From the NCBI GenBank assembly GCA_964481145.1, contig CAYZTA010000030.1:5327-69326 (forward strand): a stretch of 64,000 bases of DNA. The letters are read 5' to 3'. Shown here in pieces: positions 1-8,304 of this stretch. How positions within the stretch are numbered: position 1 is the stretch's first letter; each line of letters opens with the position of its first letter. Under the pieces are notes generated by a model. That model worked only from the letters and a program-made list of their open reading frames with translations. It did not search any database and was not told where the DNA came from. Origin of the DNA: Sandaracinus sp964481145. Its GTDB lineage: Bacteria > Myxococcota_A > Polyangia > Polyangiales > Sandaracinaceae. A program made the position numbers and the translations under genes.

Positions 1-457
1 CGATGACCGCGGCTTCCGTTCGGGCGAGTTCAAGCAAGTCACCCTCCTTGCCCATCATCATGTCGCGTGCGCGAGCCACGATGTCCTGCATTCCCGGATG
101 GGCCATCGCGCCCATCATCACCGAGAGAAGATCGTCAGGGAGCTCTTCCTCGTCTTCTTCGATCGCGACCCAGGCACCTCCATCGCCGACCTCCTGGACG
201 ACTTCGTCGTAGGTCGTTGCCTTGGGCCGAGCGACTTCGGGCATCACGAGCACGCCCCGAGAATCACGATGACGATCGAGCGCGTCGCCCACACGTTGGC
301 GCAATGCGAGCACGAGCTCTTCCGGCTCCGATGCGAAGCTCACACCGAGTCGAACGAGCACCGCATCCGAGAGCGCACGGTCACACGCCGTTTCACGAAT
401 GTCAGAGGCAGGAAGCCGGAGAAGTGCAATTGCGTCGAGGCCCATGATGCGGAGCAT
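1..457 (-). CDS. hypothetical protein, C-terminus beyond window
   Basis: I do not recognise this protein. It is read on the minus strand, 152 codons are visible, and the frame is still open at base 1, so the C-terminus is outside the window. It starts with a short hydrophobic stretch (MLRIMGLDAIALLRL), has an acidic run at about residues 100-109 and then a Met-rich segment (VMMGAMAHPGMQ, RDMMMGKEG). Codon usage looks coding throughout. The ATG at 457 is the first good start; a TTG at 481 with an AGGA 11 bases upstream would add eight residues. It follows the 101-residue hypothetical gene by about 50 bases and is probably co-transcribed with it. Confidence 0.55.
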   Translation of the reverse strand, partial: MLRIMGLDAIALLRLPASDIRETACDRALSDAVLVRLGVSFASEPEELVLALRQRVGDALDRHRDSRGVLVMPEVARPKATTYDEVVQEVGDGGAWVAIEEDEEELPDDLLSVMMGAMAHPGMQDIVARARDMMMGKEGDLLELARTEAAVI

Positions 458-510
458 CGTCGCGGCGCACGTGGGCCGCAACCACTATTATTTCCTACGT
501 TGTTCCTCGC

Positions 511-816
511 TCAGCTGAGATCTGCTTCGAGCAGAAGCTCATGAGCCGTCGAGCGCTTGTTTTCATGGGCGGCGATCCGGAGCTCGGCGGTTCCATCCAG
601 AGCATGAACCACGATATGCACGCCGCGTTCGGATTCGCGCCAAGGCAACATGCATAGCCCCTGCGCGGCCATCACGGTCTTCGACTCATGATGGCCCGAA
701 GCCCACTGGAGCTCGAGACGAACGGTCTCTGGAATCCGCCCCGCGCTGGCCCTGACCCGCAACAACACGGGTGGAGATGGGTTGGGGGAGCCAAAGAACC
801 AATCGAAGAGCGCCAC
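511..816 (-). CDS. hypothetical protein, 101 aa
   Basis: Unrecognised 101-residue protein starting at a GTG. It opens with an aromatic stretch (ALFDWFFGSPNPSPP) and continues as what looks like a compact beta-rich domain with alternating hydrophobic residues (PETVRLELQW, GVHIVVHALDGTAELRIAA). There is no signal peptide and no recognisable catalytic motif. No clear Shine-Dalgarno sequence precedes the GTG, so the start is provisional. It lies between the TPR gene (stop at 877) and the partial gene at the window edge, all on the minus strand, so a shared transcript is plausible. Real rather than a shadow because nothing convincing is encoded on the opposite strand. Confidence 0.5.
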   Translation of the reverse strand: MALFDWFFGSPNPSPPVLLRVRASAGRIPETVRLELQWASGHHESKTVMAAQGLCMLPWRESERGVHIVVHALDGTAELRIAAHENKRSTAHELLLEADLS

Positions 817-876
817 CCGAGATTCGTATCACGAATGGGCTCAGATATTCATCCTCACGTTGCTCAATCAACACAA

Positions 877-1737
877 TCAGCGCAAGGCATCGAGGCGTTC
901 TCGTGCCGCTTGGCGTTGCTCACCGTCCCGCGTCGAGCGGATGTAACGCTCGTATGTCCGCGCCGCATCTTCACGTCTCTGCATTTGCTCGTAGGCGTAC
1001 GCCAAATCGAAGAGGGGCGCGGGATCGCGAGGTGTTGACTCGGCGCGCAACCACGCTTCGTAATGTCGCGCAGCCTCTGGCCAACGCTGGAGCGTCCGAT
1101 ACGAAATCGCGAGATTGAGATGGATGGTCCCGTCCTCGGGAGCACGCGCGAGCGCCGCTTCGAGATGCGTGATTGCTTCCGAGGCACGACCTGCCTGTCG
1201 CAACGCCACGGCAAGATTGTTGAGCAAATTGGCGTCGCCAGGGTTTTCTCGCAATCCGTTCTGATAGGCGACGATCGCCTCTTCGATGCGACGCAATCGT
1301 CGCAATGCGGAGCCGAGATTTCCCCAGCTCGAGGCGTCGTGACGATCGAGCTCCACCGCGCGACGCAATGGCGCAATGGCGGCTTCGTCACGTTCCAACC
1401 GGATGAGCATGGCCCCCACCATCGCATATCCGTTGGCGTGATTGGGTTCGAGCTCCACGACGCGCTGAAACGACGCGAGCGCTTGTTCGTATCGCCCTTC
1501 CTGACGATGGATCGATCCGATCGTCAAATGAGCCGCGGCATGCTGTGGACGCATACGCACGACCTCTTCGGCAGCGGCCAACGCCTCGGCCCATCTGCCC
1601 GCGCGCTTATGGGCAAGAGCCACCCGATATTGCGCTTCGAAATCCTGCGCCAAGGCCCGCTCCCATGGCGTGAATGCACCCAAGACAACCGTTGCTGCAA
1701 AGAGCGTTGCTACAAAGAGAAAGAGCACAGCTCTCAT
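877..1737 (-). CDS. exported TPR-repeat protein
   Basis: A 286-residue tetratricopeptide-repeat protein, a helical scaffold for protein-protein contacts, probably periplasmic or membrane-anchored. The N-terminus (MRAVLFLFVATLFAATVVLG) is a signal peptide or anchor. It is followed by about six TPR units with the usual spacing, for example QYRVALAHKRAGRWAEALAA, IGSIHRQEGRYEQALASFQR and NLGSALRRLRRIEEAIVAY. The start is decided by a GGAGG 6 bases before the ATG at 1737. A longer reading from an ATG at 1782 would overlap the upstream lipoprotein gene and lacks a ribosome site. The gene follows that lipoprotein by 31 bases. The partner is unknown. Confidence 0.85.
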   Translation of the reverse strand: MRAVLFLFVATLFAATVVLGAFTPWERALAQDFEAQYRVALAHKRAGRWAEALAAAEEVVRMRPQHAAAHLTIGSIHRQEGRYEQALASFQRVVELEPNHANGYAMVGAMLIRLERDEAAIAPLRRAVELDRHDASSWGNLGSALRRLRRIEEAIVAYQNGLRENPGDANLLNNLAVALRQAGRASEAITHLEAALARAPEDGTIHLNLAISYRTLQRWPEAARHYEAWLRAESTPRDPAPLFDLAYAYEQMQRREDAARTYERYIRSTRDGEQRQAARERLDALR

Positions 1738-1768
1738 GAGGGGCCTCCATCGCACCGGTTGAAACTGA

Positions 1769-2173
1769 TCATCGACACGCATCGGGGAGCTCGATTCCAA
1801 GCTCGGTGAGCCGACTTCGAAAGCCTTCACGCGCACCTTGACAAGCCTCGTCTCGGGCTCGCCCTTCGAGGCCAACCGCGAGAGTGAGCGTCACACACGC
1901 TTCATTCGCTTCACGCCGCTGCGGCTCAGGAAGGACCTCGAGATAGGCCGGACAACATGCAAGAGCCCGTTCACAAGCGTCTCCAGGTGCGGGTGCTTCG
2001 GTTGAAACAGAAGACGTGGGAGCTCCGGATGCCTCGCGTTCTTCAGAAGCGGAGGCACCCTGTGTCTGGACTGCGGGGTCGTGTTCGTTGGATTCAGCAT
2101 GATCGGTGCTTGTCCCGTTGCCACATGCGGCCAGCACCCCAACGCCGAGCACGAAAACTCCTCTCTGAATCAT
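1769..2173 (-). CDS. Cys-rich lipoprotein, paralog of the 3,145-3,495 gene
   Basis: A 134-residue predicted lipoprotein. The signal peptide ends in a lipobox (VLAAC, acylated Cys 17), followed by an acidic, low-complexity linker rich in Ser, Glu and Ala. The C-terminal ~70 residues carry a conserved Cys pattern: CERALACCPAY, then EACVTL, DEACQGA and a final PDACR. The same pattern (C..A..CC.AY, AC..L, C......R, P.AC near the end) occurs in the lipoprotein at 3,145-3,495, so the two are paralogs. The six Cys suggest three disulfides outside the cytoplasm. The start is set by the lipobox; the ATG lies 4 bases after the upstream gene's likely TGA at 2178. Function unknown. Confidence 0.7.
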   Translation of the reverse strand: MIQRGVFVLGVGVLAACGNGTSTDHAESNEHDPAVQTQGASASEEREASGAPTSSVSTEAPAPGDACERALACCPAYLEVLPEPQRREANEACVTLTLAVGLEGRARDEACQGAREGFRSRLTELGIELPDACR

Positions 2174-2177
2174 GGGT

Positions 2178-3037
2178 TCATCGCGTTCGGGCCCGAACGC
2201 GATCGCGCGGGAGAGGGGGTCGCACCAATTCGGGCTCGCGCTCGACGCGCGGCGGGTCGGGCAGTCCCACTTCCTCGCGGGGCGCCGGTTGGGCGGGGGC
2301 GGCGCGACCCGCTTCCACACGCGTCTCCGGCGTCACACGCACGCTCGGGGCGGCGCGACCCGCTTCCACACGCGTNNNNNNNNNNNNNNNNNNNNNNNNN
2401 NNNNNNNNNNNNNNNNNNNNNNNNNNNNNNNNNNNNNNNNNNNNNNNNNNNNNNNNNNNNNNNNNNNNNNNNNNNAGGGCGGAGGCGTCACGACAACCTC
2501 CCCTCCGCGAGAAGGCGGAGGCGTCACAACAACCTCCCCTCTGCGAGAAGGCGGAGGCGTCACGACAACCTCCCCTCCGCGAGAGGGCGGAGGCGTCACG
2601 ACAACCTCCCCTCCGCGAGAAGGCGGAGGCGTCACAACGATCGTTCCTCGTGCCCCTGGACGCGGTGCAACGACCACGGCGCCATCCCCCCTTTGGCATC
2701 CGCCTTCATCATAGACCCACATACCACCACGCTGCTCCCAGCGCGGTTGAATGAAACGACAATCCCGTTGCGGCTCGAGCCAATACCCATCGACCCACAC
2801 GTGAACACGGCCATCCCATTCGTAATGGCCTTCGACCCAAATCGCTCCTTGAACGGGTGGCGCCGGCGCCACCACCACGCGCGTCGGAGGAGGGGGTGGC
2901 GGTGCCGTCCTCACTTCCACCGTTGCGCGAGGTGCCGTCGCGACCACGGTCGCCCGCGTGTGAACCCGCGCCCTTCCCGCGCAGCCCATCACAAGCCCAA
3001 GGGAAATCGCCATCAAGATTCGTGCAGTTCGAATCAC
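2178..3037 (-). CDS. repeat-rich lipoprotein with YXWGXW-like core, interrupted by assembly gap
   Basis: Predicted lipoprotein. The GTG at 3037 is preceded by GGAGGAC and opens a lipoprotein signal (IRTARILMAIS...LVMGC, Cys 19). Next comes a Pro/Val-rich stretch, then a Trp/Tyr domain (IWVEGHYEWDGRVHVWVDGYW, RWEQRGGMWVYDEGGC) like the YXWGXW-repeat families. After that come tandem 12-residue repeats of the type RGGEVVVTPPPS running into the 100-N gap. Beyond the gap the likely frame shows 17-residue repeats (TRVEAGRAAPSVRVTPE) and stops at 2178, 4 bases before the next gene. The N run need not equal the true gap length, so joining the two parts in one gene is inference. A cell-surface or periplasmic structural role is possible; nothing indicates an enzyme. 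Confidence 0.6.
2296..2375 (-). repeat. 51-bp tandem repeat, 1.6 copies, truncated by the gap
   Basis: The block GGCGGCGCGACCCGCTTCC plus CACACGCGT occurs twice with a period of 51 bases (17 codons) and runs directly into the N gap at 2376. Read on the minus strand it encodes TRVEAGRAAP...RVTPE units. The period is a multiple of three, as expected for in-frame coding repeats. Confidence 0.75.
2376..2475. other. assembly gap, 100 N
   Basis: Exactly 100 N, the usual placeholder for a scaffold gap of unknown size. Different tandem repeats lie on both sides, so the gap probably results from repeat collapse inside one gene. Reading frame across it cannot be trusted. Confidence 0.95.
2481..2640 (-). 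repeat. 36-bp tandem repeat, four full copies plus a partial
   Basis: Full 36-base units begin at 2481, 2517, 2553 and 2589, and a degenerate copy starts at 2625. Copies differ at only one or two bases. On the minus strand each encodes 12 residues (RGGEVVVTPPPS). The array touches the assembly gap on its left. There are no unique spacers, so it is not a CRISPR array. Confidence 0.9.
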
Positions 3038-3144
3038 GCGTCCTCCAGCATCATCGTTTCTGGTGAACATCATTGCCGCATCGGCGGCGAGATGCACGTA
3101 TGTTGACGCAATCACGAGCCCATCGCTTCACGAACGATCCGAAA

Positions 3145-3495
3145 TCACTGACAAGCCGCGGGAATCGTCGCGCCGAGAGCGGACATCGATTGCCGATATC
3201 CATCGATCGATGCCTGACAATTCGATTCGGCGTCTGTCCCCGCCGCAAGCCGTCCGAGCGCCTCACATGCGGCTCCCGCACCGCTCTCCGCGCCACCGGG
3301 CATCGCCGCGACATAGGCATTGCAGCACTCCGCAGCGCGCGCACAAAGCGCCGAAGCTTGTGGAGCTGCCGGCTCGGCCGGCGGGGCTGCCGGTTGTACG
3401 GCCTCTGGCTCGGGTGCAGTTTCGGCCTCTGACGAGCCACATGCAACGAGTCCGAGCATGGCGGCCGTGATCACAAGTCTCGCGATGAAGCGCAT
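3145..3495 (-). CDS. Cys-rich lipoprotein, paralog of the 1,769-2,173 gene
   Basis: A 116-residue predicted lipoprotein: MRFIARLVITAAMLGLVAC gives the acylated Cys 19, followed by a Glu/Pro/Ala linker. The C-terminal domain repeats the Cys layout of the gene at 1,769-2,173 (CARAAECCNAY, AACEAL, NCQASIDGYR, final PAACQ). The start at 3495 is supported by GGGGAG 5 bases upstream; a longer form from 3546 would hide the signal peptide. A likely promoter lies at 3518-3546. It is first in the minus-strand run that leads to the left edge, divergent from the radical SAM gene. Function unknown; a small disulfide-bonded envelope protein is the best reading. Confidence 0.7.
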   Translation of the reverse strand: MRFIARLVITAAMLGLVACGSSEAETAPEPEAVQPAAPPAEPAAPQASALCARAAECCNAYVAAMPGGAESGAGAACEALGRLAAGTDAESNCQASIDGYRQSMSALGATIPAACQ

Positions 3496-3517
3496 GGCGT
3501 CTCCCCTAAAAGCCACT

Positions 3518-3546
3518 TCGATACGCCGTGTTTGTTGAAATATCAA
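3518..3546 (-). promoter_or_regulatory. candidate sigma-70 type promoter
   Basis: On the minus strand TTGATA (3546-3541) and TATCGA (3523-3518) are separated by 17 bases, and the predicted transcript would start about 15 bases before the ATG at 3495. It would drive the Cys-rich lipoprotein and perhaps the genes after it. Pattern match only. Confidence 0.45.
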
Positions 3547-3610
3547 TGTTTTTCGACCCTCTGTGCGTTTCTCGTGATGCCGTTCGCGACGTGTGCACTA
3601 TGCTCGGCCC

Positions 3611-4756
3611 ATGTCGCTCCCTGTCGTATTGGAGGAGCTCGCAGGCGTCGATGATTGGCGTTGGCAATTGCGCCACGCCATCACGGATCTGCCCGCTCTC
3701 GAAGCCGCTCTCGAGCTCACCCATGAAGAGCGCGAAGGTGCGCGACGTGCTCTCGAAGGCGGCTTTCCGATGTCGATCACGCCGTACTACATGAGCCTTT
3801 GTGATCGCGTCGACCCTGATTGCCCTATCCGGAAGCAATGCGTTCCTCGGAGTTCCGAGTCCGTCGAAGTCTTGGGCGACCTCCGCGATCCTCTCGGCGA
3901 GGAAAATCACGAAGTCGCGCCTCATCTCGTGCGCCGTTACCCCGATCGCGTGCTCCTCATCGCCACCGATCGATGCTCTGTTTATTGTCGCTTTTGCACG
4001 CGCTCTCGCATGGTCGGCCAGGACGGCGGCGCACGCTCGATGGACAAGCTCGAACCAGCGTTCGCGTGGATCGAAGCGCATCCCGAAATCAAAGACGTCA
4101 TCGTCTCGGGCGGAGATCCTCTCATCGCAGCCGACGCACGGGTCGCAACGATCCTCGAGCGCCTCTCGTCTATCGAACACGTCTGGACCGTCCGGATCGC
4201 GACGCGCGCGCCGGTCACGATCCCGCAGCGGATCACGCCCGAACTCTGCCGCATCCTCCGAACACATCCCGCGGTCTGGGTGATGACGCATTTCAATCAT
4301 CCCAAGGAGCTCTCGCCCGAAGCACGGAGGGCATGTGCGGCGCTCATCGACCACGGAATCCCGGTCATGAATCAGAGCGTGCTCCTGCGCGGCATCAACG
4401 ATGACGTCCATACGCTCACAGCGCTGTTCCGGGGGCTTATCCGCACACGCGTTCGACCTTACTATTTATTGCAGGCCGACCCTGTTCGAGGCACTTCGCA
4501 TCTTCGCACTCCGCTCGAGGTCGGGATCGCTCTCATGGAACAGCTTCAAGGCCACCTCAGTGGAATTGCGCTTCCCAAACTCATCGTCGACACGCCGGGC
4601 GGCATGGGAAAAGTCCCCATCGGACCAGATTGGATCGTCGCCCGCGCTCCTGGGCGCACCACACTTCGAACCCATCGCGGTGTGGAAGTCGATTATCTCG
4701 ATCCCCCTTCTTCAGAAAACGATGCAGATCATGAAGTCATCGCAGATCAGCGTTGA
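3611..4756 (+). CDS. KamA-family radical SAM aminomutase
   Basis: A 381-residue member of the lysine 2,3-aminomutase family, cytosolic, expected to use a [4Fe-4S] cluster, S-adenosylmethionine and PLP to shift an amino group. The cluster motif CSVYCRFC (Cys 122, 126, 129) and the PLP-lysine motif PGGMGK (Lys 334) are present, as is the family segment SITPYYMSL near residue 55. The protein lacks the long C-terminal Cys-rich part of clostridial KamA, so beta-lysine formation for free lysine metabolism, for EF-P modification (EpmB-like) or for secondary metabolism are all possible; no EpmA or EF-P gene is nearby. ATG 3611 was chosen over a GTG at 3593, with no strong ribosome site for either. 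The sdh operon follows. Confidence 0.85.
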   Translation: MSLPVVLEELAGVDDWRWQLRHAITDLPALEAALELTHEEREGARRALEGGFPMSITPYYMSLCDRVDPDCPIRKQCVPRSSESVEVLGDLRDPLGEENHEVAPHLVRRYPDRVLLIATDRCSVYCRFCTRSRMVGQDGGARSMDKLEPAFAWIEAHPEIKDVIVSGGDPLIAADARVATILERLSSIEHVWTVRIATRAPVTIPQRITPELCRILRTHPAVWVMTHFNHPKELSPEARRACAALIDHGIPVMNQSVLLRGINDDVHTLTALFRGLIRTRVRPYYLLQADPVRGTSHLRTPLEVGIALMEQLQGHLSGIALPKLIVDTPGGMGKVPIGPDWIVARAPGRTTLRTHRGVEVDYLDPPSSENDADHEVIADQR

Positions 4757-4780
4757 ATTTGCGCGTCATGGGTGTATAGC
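4753..4780 (+). promoter_or_regulatory. candidate promoter of the sdh operon
   Basis: TTGAAT (4753-4758) and TATAGC (4775-4780) are 16 bases apart, overlapping the stop codon of the preceding gene and ending about 30 bases before the sdhC ATG. Pattern match only. Confidence 0.4.
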
Positions 4781-4810
4781 TCGCGCGGTCCGGAATCACC
4801 CTTTCAGCCC

Positions 4811-5515
4811 ATGACAAAGCCGCTGACTTTCACTCAAACGCCGATCGGACAGAAGGCGATCGTTGCCATCACAGGAGCGATTCTCTTTGCGTTCGTGATC
4901 GGGCATTTGGTCGGAAACCTTCAAGTGTTCCTCGGTCCTGAACATTTGAACGCATACGCCGAGTTCCTGCATTCGATGCCGAAAGCCTTGTGGGCTGCGC
5001 GCTTCGTCCTCTTGGCGTCGATCATCACGCACATCGCTCTGACGGTGCAGCTCACGATCAAGAACAACCAGGCCAGACCCGTTCGCTATCGCATGAGCAC
5101 CGACATGGGCGATCAAGGGCCGCTCATGAAGTATGCGCGGAAGACGATGATCCTCTCGGGCCCGATCGTCGCTGCGTTCGTCGTGTTCCACCTCGCGCAC
5201 TTGACCCTCGGTGCTGACGTCGTGGACGGGTACCGTTTCGATCCCAATGACGTGTATTCGAACGTCATTCATGGCTTCCGCAATCCCTTCATCACCGGCT
5301 TCTACGTGTTCGCGAACCTGCTCCTTGGCCTGCATCTCTATCAGGGAGGTCACAGCCTCCTGCAGAGCCTTGGTCTGCGTTCGCCGCGCGGAGGCCGCAA
5401 TATCCGCGGCGCCGCGATGGCCTTCGCAGCCCTCGTGACGATGGGCAACGTGCTCATTCCTCTTTCGATTCTCGTCCGCGTCGTCGGCGGCGACGTCCCT
5501 TCCCTCACTCCCTAG
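4811..5515 (+). CDS. sdhC: succinate dehydrogenase cytochrome b subunit
   Basis: A 234-residue membrane anchor of succinate dehydrogenase/fumarate reductase, of the single-subunit five-helix cytochrome b type found in Bacillus, delta-proteobacteria and Bacteroidetes, where no separate SdhD exists. Hydrophobic helices include IVAITGAILFAFVIGHLVG, ARFVLLASIITHIALTVQL, IVAAFVVFHLAHLTLG and FYVFANLLLGLHLYQG. Histidines within or near the helices (GHLVGN, ITHIAL, FHLAHL, LHLYQGGH) are the expected heme ligands. ATG 4811 removes a 13-residue spurious N-terminal extension and gives the family start MTKPLTFTQTPIGQKAI. It is followed by sdhA after 10 bases and sdhB, forming a complete complex II operon for the TCA cycle and quinone reduction. 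Confidence 0.93.
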   Translation: MTKPLTFTQTPIGQKAIVAITGAILFAFVIGHLVGNLQVFLGPEHLNAYAEFLHSMPKALWAARFVLLASIITHIALTVQLTIKNNQARPVRYRMSTDMGDQGPLMKYARKTMILSGPIVAAFVVFHLAHLTLGADVVDGYRFDPNDVYSNVIHGFRNPFITGFYVFANLLLGLHLYQGGHSLLQSLGLRSPRGGRNIRGAAMAFAALVTMGNVLIPLSILVRVVGGDVPSLTP

Positions 5516-5525
5516 GAGCCCAAGC

Positions 5526-7469
5526 ATGGAGCTGCATTCGAAAGCCCCGACCGGGCCGATCGACAAACGCTGGGATCAACACCGCTTCGATATGAAGTTG
5601 GTGAACCCGGCCAACAAGAGAAAGTTCTCCGTCATCATGGTCGGCACCGGGCTCGCCGGTGCGGCGGGGGCCGCGTCGCTCGCCGACCTCGGATACAACG
5701 TCAAAGCGTTCTGCTATCAAGATTCGCCCAGGCGCGCTCACTCGATCGCAGCGCAGGGCGGTATCAACGCCGCGAAAAATTACCAAGGTGATGGCGACAG
5801 CATTCATCGCCTTTTCTATGACACCGTGAAGGGCGGCGATTTTCGCGCCCGAGAGAGCAACGTCTACCGTCTCGCGCAGGTCAGCGTCGACATCATCGAT
5901 CAATGCGCGGCGCTCGGCGTTCCGTTCGCGCGCGAGTACGGCGGCTTGCTCGCGAACCGTTCCTTCGGTGGTGCGCAGGTTTCGCGTACGTTCTACGCAC
6001 GCGGCCAAACCGGACAGCAGCTTCTCTTGGGCGCGTATCAATCGCTCTCGCGCACCATCGCGGCTGGCAAAGTCGAGATGCACACGCGCTGCGAAATGGT
6101 CGACTTGATCGTCGCCGATGGACGTGCAGTGGGCATCGTCACGCGCGATCTCGTCACTGGCAAACTCGAAGCGCACCTCGCCGATTGCGTCATTCTCGCG
6201 ACCGGTGGTTACGGCAACGTCTTTTATCTCTCGACGAACGCCAAAGGATGCAACGCGACTGCGATCTGGCGTGCGCACAAGAAGGGCGCGCTCTTCGCGA
6301 ACCCGTGCTTCACGCAGATCCATCCGACCTGCATCCCGCAAGCGGGCGAGTACCAAAGCAAGCTCACGCTCATGAGCGAGTCGCTCCGCAATGACGGGCG
6401 CGTCTGGGTACCTCGTGATCCCGCGGATACGAACAAAGACCCTCGCAATATCCCCGAGGACAAAAGGTACTACTACCTCGAAGAGATCTACCCCGCCTTT
6501 GGCAACCTCGTCCCTCGCGATATTGCGTCACGGGCCGCAAAAAAAGTATGCGATCAAGGCCTCGGCGTGGGTCCGGAAATCGCGGGCAAGGCCCGCGGCG
6601 TGTACCTCGACTTCGCGGACGCGATCAAACGCGACGGCAAACATCTCATCGCCGAGCGCTACGGCAATCTCTTCGAGATGTACGAGCGCATCACGGGCGA
6701 AGATCCGTACACGGTCCCGATGCGCATTTACCCAGCGACCCACTACACGATGGGTGGGCTCTGGGTCGACTACAACTTGATGAGCACGATCGATGGCCTC
6801 TTCGTCGGCGGAGAAGCGAACTTCTCTGATCACGGAGCGAACCGTCTAGGCGCAAGCGCGCTCATGCAAGGGCTCGCCGATGGTTATTTCGTGTTGCCTT
6901 ACACGGTCACGAATTATCTTGGGACGAAGGGCAAATCGAAGGTCACCGAGAGCCATCCGGCAGTGAGCGATGCGCTTCGCGACGCCAAGACACGCTTTCA
7001 AAAACTCATCGACGTCGGCCAGAAGGGTCATCAGACCGTCGATCAATTCCATCGCAAGCTTGGCGCGATCATCTGGGATGAATGCGGCATGGCGCGCAAT
7101 GCGAGCGGCCTCAAGAAGGCGATCTCCGAAATCCCGAAGCTCCGCGAAGAGTTCCATCACGACGTGAAGATCACGGGCGGTGGTGGTGAACTCAATCGCG
7201 AACTCGAGAAAGCCGCGCGTGTCGCAGATTTCTTCGAGCTCGGCGAGCTCATGTGCATCGACGCGCTCGATCGCGAAGAAAGCGCGGGATGTCATCTGCG
7301 TGAAGAGCACGTGGATGCATCCGGCGAAGCCCAACGCAACGACGAGCAATTTGCCTACGTCGCAGCGTGGCAGTGGAAAGATGGCGCGGCTCAAACCCCC
7401 GAGTGGGGCCTCGTCAAAGAACCGCTGACGTTCGAATACGTCAAGCTCACCCAGCGTTCGTACAAATAG
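5526..7469 (+). CDS. sdhA: succinate dehydrogenase flavoprotein subunit
   Basis: A 647-residue flavoprotein subunit that oxidises succinate to fumarate on the cytoplasmic face of the membrane. Visible features are the FAD-binding GTGLAGAAGA near residue 40, the HSIAAQGGINAAKNYQGDGDS segment carrying the His that binds FAD covalently, the ATGGYGNVF segment, and the substrate-site region THYTMGGLWVDYN. The length and the C-terminal EEHVDASGEAQRNDEQFAYVA region fit the Bacillus-like subfamily. AGGAG 7 bases before the ATG supports the start. It sits between sdhC and sdhB with 10- and 9-base spacers, so the three subunits are translated from one transcript. Confidence 0.96.
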   Translation: MELHSKAPTGPIDKRWDQHRFDMKLVNPANKRKFSVIMVGTGLAGAAGAASLADLGYNVKAFCYQDSPRRAHSIAAQGGINAAKNYQGDGDSIHRLFYDTVKGGDFRARESNVYRLAQVSVDIIDQCAALGVPFAREYGGLLANRSFGGAQVSRTFYARGQTGQQLLLGAYQSLSRTIAAGKVEMHTRCEMVDLIVADGRAVGIVTRDLVTGKLEAHLADCVILATGGYGNVFYLSTNAKGCNATAIWRAHKKGALFANPCFTQIHPTCIPQAGEYQSKLTLMSESLRNDGRVWVPRDPADTNKDPRNIPEDKRYYYLEEIYPAFGNLVPRDIASRAAKKVCDQGLGVGPEIAGKARGVYLDFADAIKRDGKHLIAERYGNLFEMYERITGEDPYTVPMRIYPATHYTMGGLWVDYNLMSTIDGLFVGGEANFSDHGANRLGASALMQGLADGYFVLPYTVTNYLGTKGKSKVTESHPAVSDALRDAKTRFQKLIDVGQKGHQTVDQFHRKLGAIIWDECGMARNASGLKKAISEIPKLREEFHHDVKITGGGGELNRELEKAARVADFFELGELMCIDALDREESAGCHLREEHVDASGEAQRNDEQFAYVAAWQWKDGAAQTPEWGLVKEPLTFEYVKLTQRSYK

Positions 7470-7478
7470 GAGTTGCCC

Positions 7479-8270
7479 ATGGCCGAGACCATCGATGTGA
7501 AGCTGCACGTCTGGCGTCAGCGCAGCCCCAAAGAACAAGGGAAATTCGAAGATTACACGCAGTACGCCAAGGGCATCAGCACGCATGCTTCGTTCTTGGA
7601 GATGCTCGATGTCGTCAACGATCGCCTCGTGCTCGATGGCAAAGAAGCGATCGCATTCGACCACGATTGTCGTGAAGGCATTTGTGGGACGTGCGGCGTC
7701 GTGATCAACGGGCAGGCCCATGGTCCGCAGCGTGCGACCACGACGTGCCAGCTCCACATGCGGAAGTTCGAGAACGGGCAGGAAATTTATGTCGAGCCGT
7801 TCCGGGCTCGTTCGTTCCCGATCATCCAAGACCTGATGGTCGATCGCGGCTCGCTCGATCGCATCGTGCAGGCCGGTGGGTACATCACCGTGCGCGCGGG
7901 CGCGGCGCCCGATGCGAACGAGATCCCTGTTCCCAAGCCCATCGCAGATGAATCGATGGATGCCGCGGCGTGCATCGGTTGCGGCGCGTGCGTCGCTGCG
8001 TGCCCGAACGCTTCAGCGAGCCTCTTCACGGCCGCAAAGATCTCGCACCTCGGGCTCTTGCCGCAGGGCCAAGCCGAGCGCTCGCGTCGCGCGCTCGACA
8101 TGGTCGCACAGCACGAAGCCGAAGGCTTCGGCGCATGCTCGAATCACTACGAATGCGAAGCCGCATGCCCGAAGGTGATCAGCGTGTCGTTCATCGCGCG
8201 AATGAACCGCGATCATTTGAAGGCGCAGCTGACATACAAAGAGCCCTCTACCGGCGGCGAAGGCGGCTGA
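7479..8270 (+). CDS. sdhB: succinate dehydrogenase iron-sulfur subunit
   Basis: A 263-residue iron-sulfur subunit passing electrons from SdhA to the membrane anchor. The N-terminal plant-type ferredoxin domain has CREGICGTCG and a later TTCQLHM for the [2Fe-2S] cluster. The C-terminal domain has CIGCGACVAACPN and CSNHYECEAACPK for the [4Fe-4S] and [3Fe-4S] clusters. The ATG at 7479 is 6 bases after AGGAG; a TTG at 7475 in a different reading is not needed. Last gene of the sdh operon; the next gene begins 34 bases later and may be read through. Confidence 0.96.
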   Translation: MAETIDVKLHVWRQRSPKEQGKFEDYTQYAKGISTHASFLEMLDVVNDRLVLDGKEAIAFDHDCREGICGTCGVVINGQAHGPQRATTTCQLHMRKFENGQEIYVEPFRARSFPIIQDLMVDRGSLDRIVQAGGYITVRAGAAPDANEIPVPKPIADESMDAAACIGCGACVAACPNASASLFTAAKISHLGLLPQGQAERSRRALDMVAQHEAEGFGACSNHYECEAACPKVISVSFIARMNRDHLKAQLTYKEPSTGGEGG

Positions 8271-8304
8271 AGAGCGCTCCTACAAATGATCTTCTTGCGC
8301 TACC

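Noticed and set aside
2481..2640. possible CRISPR array
   Set aside because: Repeat units are directly adjacent with no spacers and are in-frame coding repeats of 12 residues.
6846..7829. 327-codon minus-strand ORF
   Set aside because: Antisense to sdhA and sdhB, which are unmistakable.
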